A stretch of 64,000 bases of DNA from Zychaea mexicana. Lineage: Eukaryota; Mucoromycota; Mucoromycetes; Mucorales; Lichtheimiaceae. The stretch lies in NCBI RefSeq assembly GCF_025766255.1, contig NW_026516795.1, forward strand, positions 1 through 64,000, given 5' to 3'. Position 1 is the stretch's first letter. Each line of letters opens with the position of its first letter. Position numbers and translations under genes: made by a program. Below, piece after piece: positions 63,427 through 64,000 of the stretch. Below the pieces are notes generated by a model. That model was not told where the DNA came from. It ran no database searches and saw only the letters and a list, made by a program, of their open reading frames with translations.

Positions 63427-64000
63427 CTGCTGCTGCTGTTGCTGATAGGGGAGTGCGCTATTCATATTTACGTTTGGAGGCATGCCGTGCTGTACTTGCT
63501 GCTGCTGCTGCTGCTGCGATATGCTGTTCTGACGTCTCCAAGGATAAGAGAAGAAATCAAAGGGCTGTTGGGTAGTGGTCGTATTAGTACTGCCGTACAT
63601 AGTGATGGGTACACTACCACTTGCGGCGAGTGCAGCAGCCGAACTGGTGGTTGTAGTGGAGCTGATAGAGTGGCCACTATTGTGTCGTATCAGCTGGTGG
63701 CTGTTACTGCTGGCCATTCGACGGAGCATGGAGGCGTCCTCTTCCGAGATATGTGACAGTGGCTCACCAAACAGACTGTATGGCTTGTATGCATGTAGCA
63801 ACGAATCATTGTAATAATGCTGCGGCGGCTGGAAGAATAGCGCGTTTTTCAGGAACCGAGGGGCAGCAACAGTAGTAGACGTAGCACCGCCGCCAGCACC
63901 ATTACTGCCAATATCGTCGTAATAACCGTCGACCATATCGTCATACTCGTCTGTCATGTAGTCCATCTGGATGAATCCGTTGTGTCGGTAAATTAAAGTC
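62493..64000 (-). CDS. MFS-type multi-pass membrane protein with polyglutamine loop, 5' part outside the window
   Basis: Two exons within the window: from the right edge to 63052 and 62930-62493 (stop at 62493-62495). The frame is open through ATG 63966 to base 64000, and ATCCAG just before that ATG could also be an acceptor, so the true start is probably beyond the edge. The visible protein begins with a long cytosolic-type loop: acidic (TDEYDDMVDGYYDD), then Ser/Thr-rich, then about 20 consecutive Gln. Six hydrophobic segments follow (MLGIVKGMMNTLLFIYLYQ, VLGLAMWMIGIAAMVPVL, VHAALIICSFVYSWL, WLQVIVLQLLQGMAFPLVWL, SIGPAIGALLAGFLLSG, ITLTAASFVV-like end). This is the C-terminal half of an MFS_1-like transporter, with the low-complexity part as the central loop between two six-helix halves. 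Substrate unknown. Confidence 0.72.
63391..63442. repeat. CAG/CAA (polyglutamine) triplet repeat
   Basis: CTG/TTG triplets on the plus strand encode about 20 Gln on the minus strand within the MFS-type protein. A second shorter run is near 63498-63518. Confidence 0.9.

Overview
This is a nuclear chromosome segment from a fungus. The best fit is an early-diverging filamentous fungus of the Mucoromycota type. Evidence: densely intron-split genes with short introns (mostly 50-110 nt, GT-AG), Ser/Gln/Asn low-complexity tracts, many CT/GA/CA microsatellites, a fungal gene set (SHO1, YCF1-type ABCC, a septin, a Pof3/Dia2-like F-box protein), and above all a textbook AT-AC (U12-type) intron, which Dikarya have lost almost entirely. 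No tRNA, rRNA, CRISPR or bacterial operon structure was seen. Species is not claimed.

Layout. 1-1950 (-): 5' half of PWP2 (SSU processome WD40 protein), cut by the window edge. 2145-3817 (+): a SAM methyltransferase-like gene with signs of decay. 4012-4909 (-): a small coiled-coil protein with a 23-nt microexon. 6128-8660 (+): a PA2G4/EBP1 homologue, then OHCU decarboxylase (urate catabolism). 9192-11547 (-): V-ATPase subunit H. 11.5-16.4 kb: poor in genes, one short Ser-rich ORF. 16410-18324 (-) and 18523-20617 (+): MIC60 and an M17 leucyl aminopeptidase, head to head over 198 bp. 21296-22712 (+): a divergent septin. 23178-24393 (+): SHO1. 24583-24999 (-): a small probable mitochondrial protein. 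26276-27303 (+): nitrilase. 28326-29851 (+): serine hydroxymethyltransferase. 30841-31483 (+): doubtful low-complexity gene. 31.5-38.9 kb: AT-rich gene desert. 38946-45064 (-): YCF1/ABCC transporter, divergent over 200 bp from a CCDC124 homologue (45265-46357, +). 46926-48378 (-): GT49 glycosyltransferase. 48.4-53.1 kb: second gene-poor zone with a MITE, a decayed ORF and a strong hairpin. 53118-55296 (-): TPR/F-box/LRR protein. 57446-61958 (+): importin-9/Kap114, 15 exons, intron 2 of AT-AC type. 62493-64000 (-): C-terminal part of an MFS-type membrane protein with a polyglutamine loop, running off the right edge.

The genes are mostly unrelated housekeeping functions (ribosome biogenesis and hibernation, vacuolar acidification and detoxification, mitochondrial architecture, one-carbon metabolism, nuclear import, osmosensing) and do not form a metabolic cluster. 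Exon models were built by hand from frame continuity, splice consensus and remembered family sequences. Lengths quoted come from these models. The strongest observation is the canonical U12-type intron, followed by the tiny exon carrying a metal ligand in the aminopeptidase, the GT49 enzyme in an organism group whose walls may contain glucuronic acid polymers, and several MITE-like elements.
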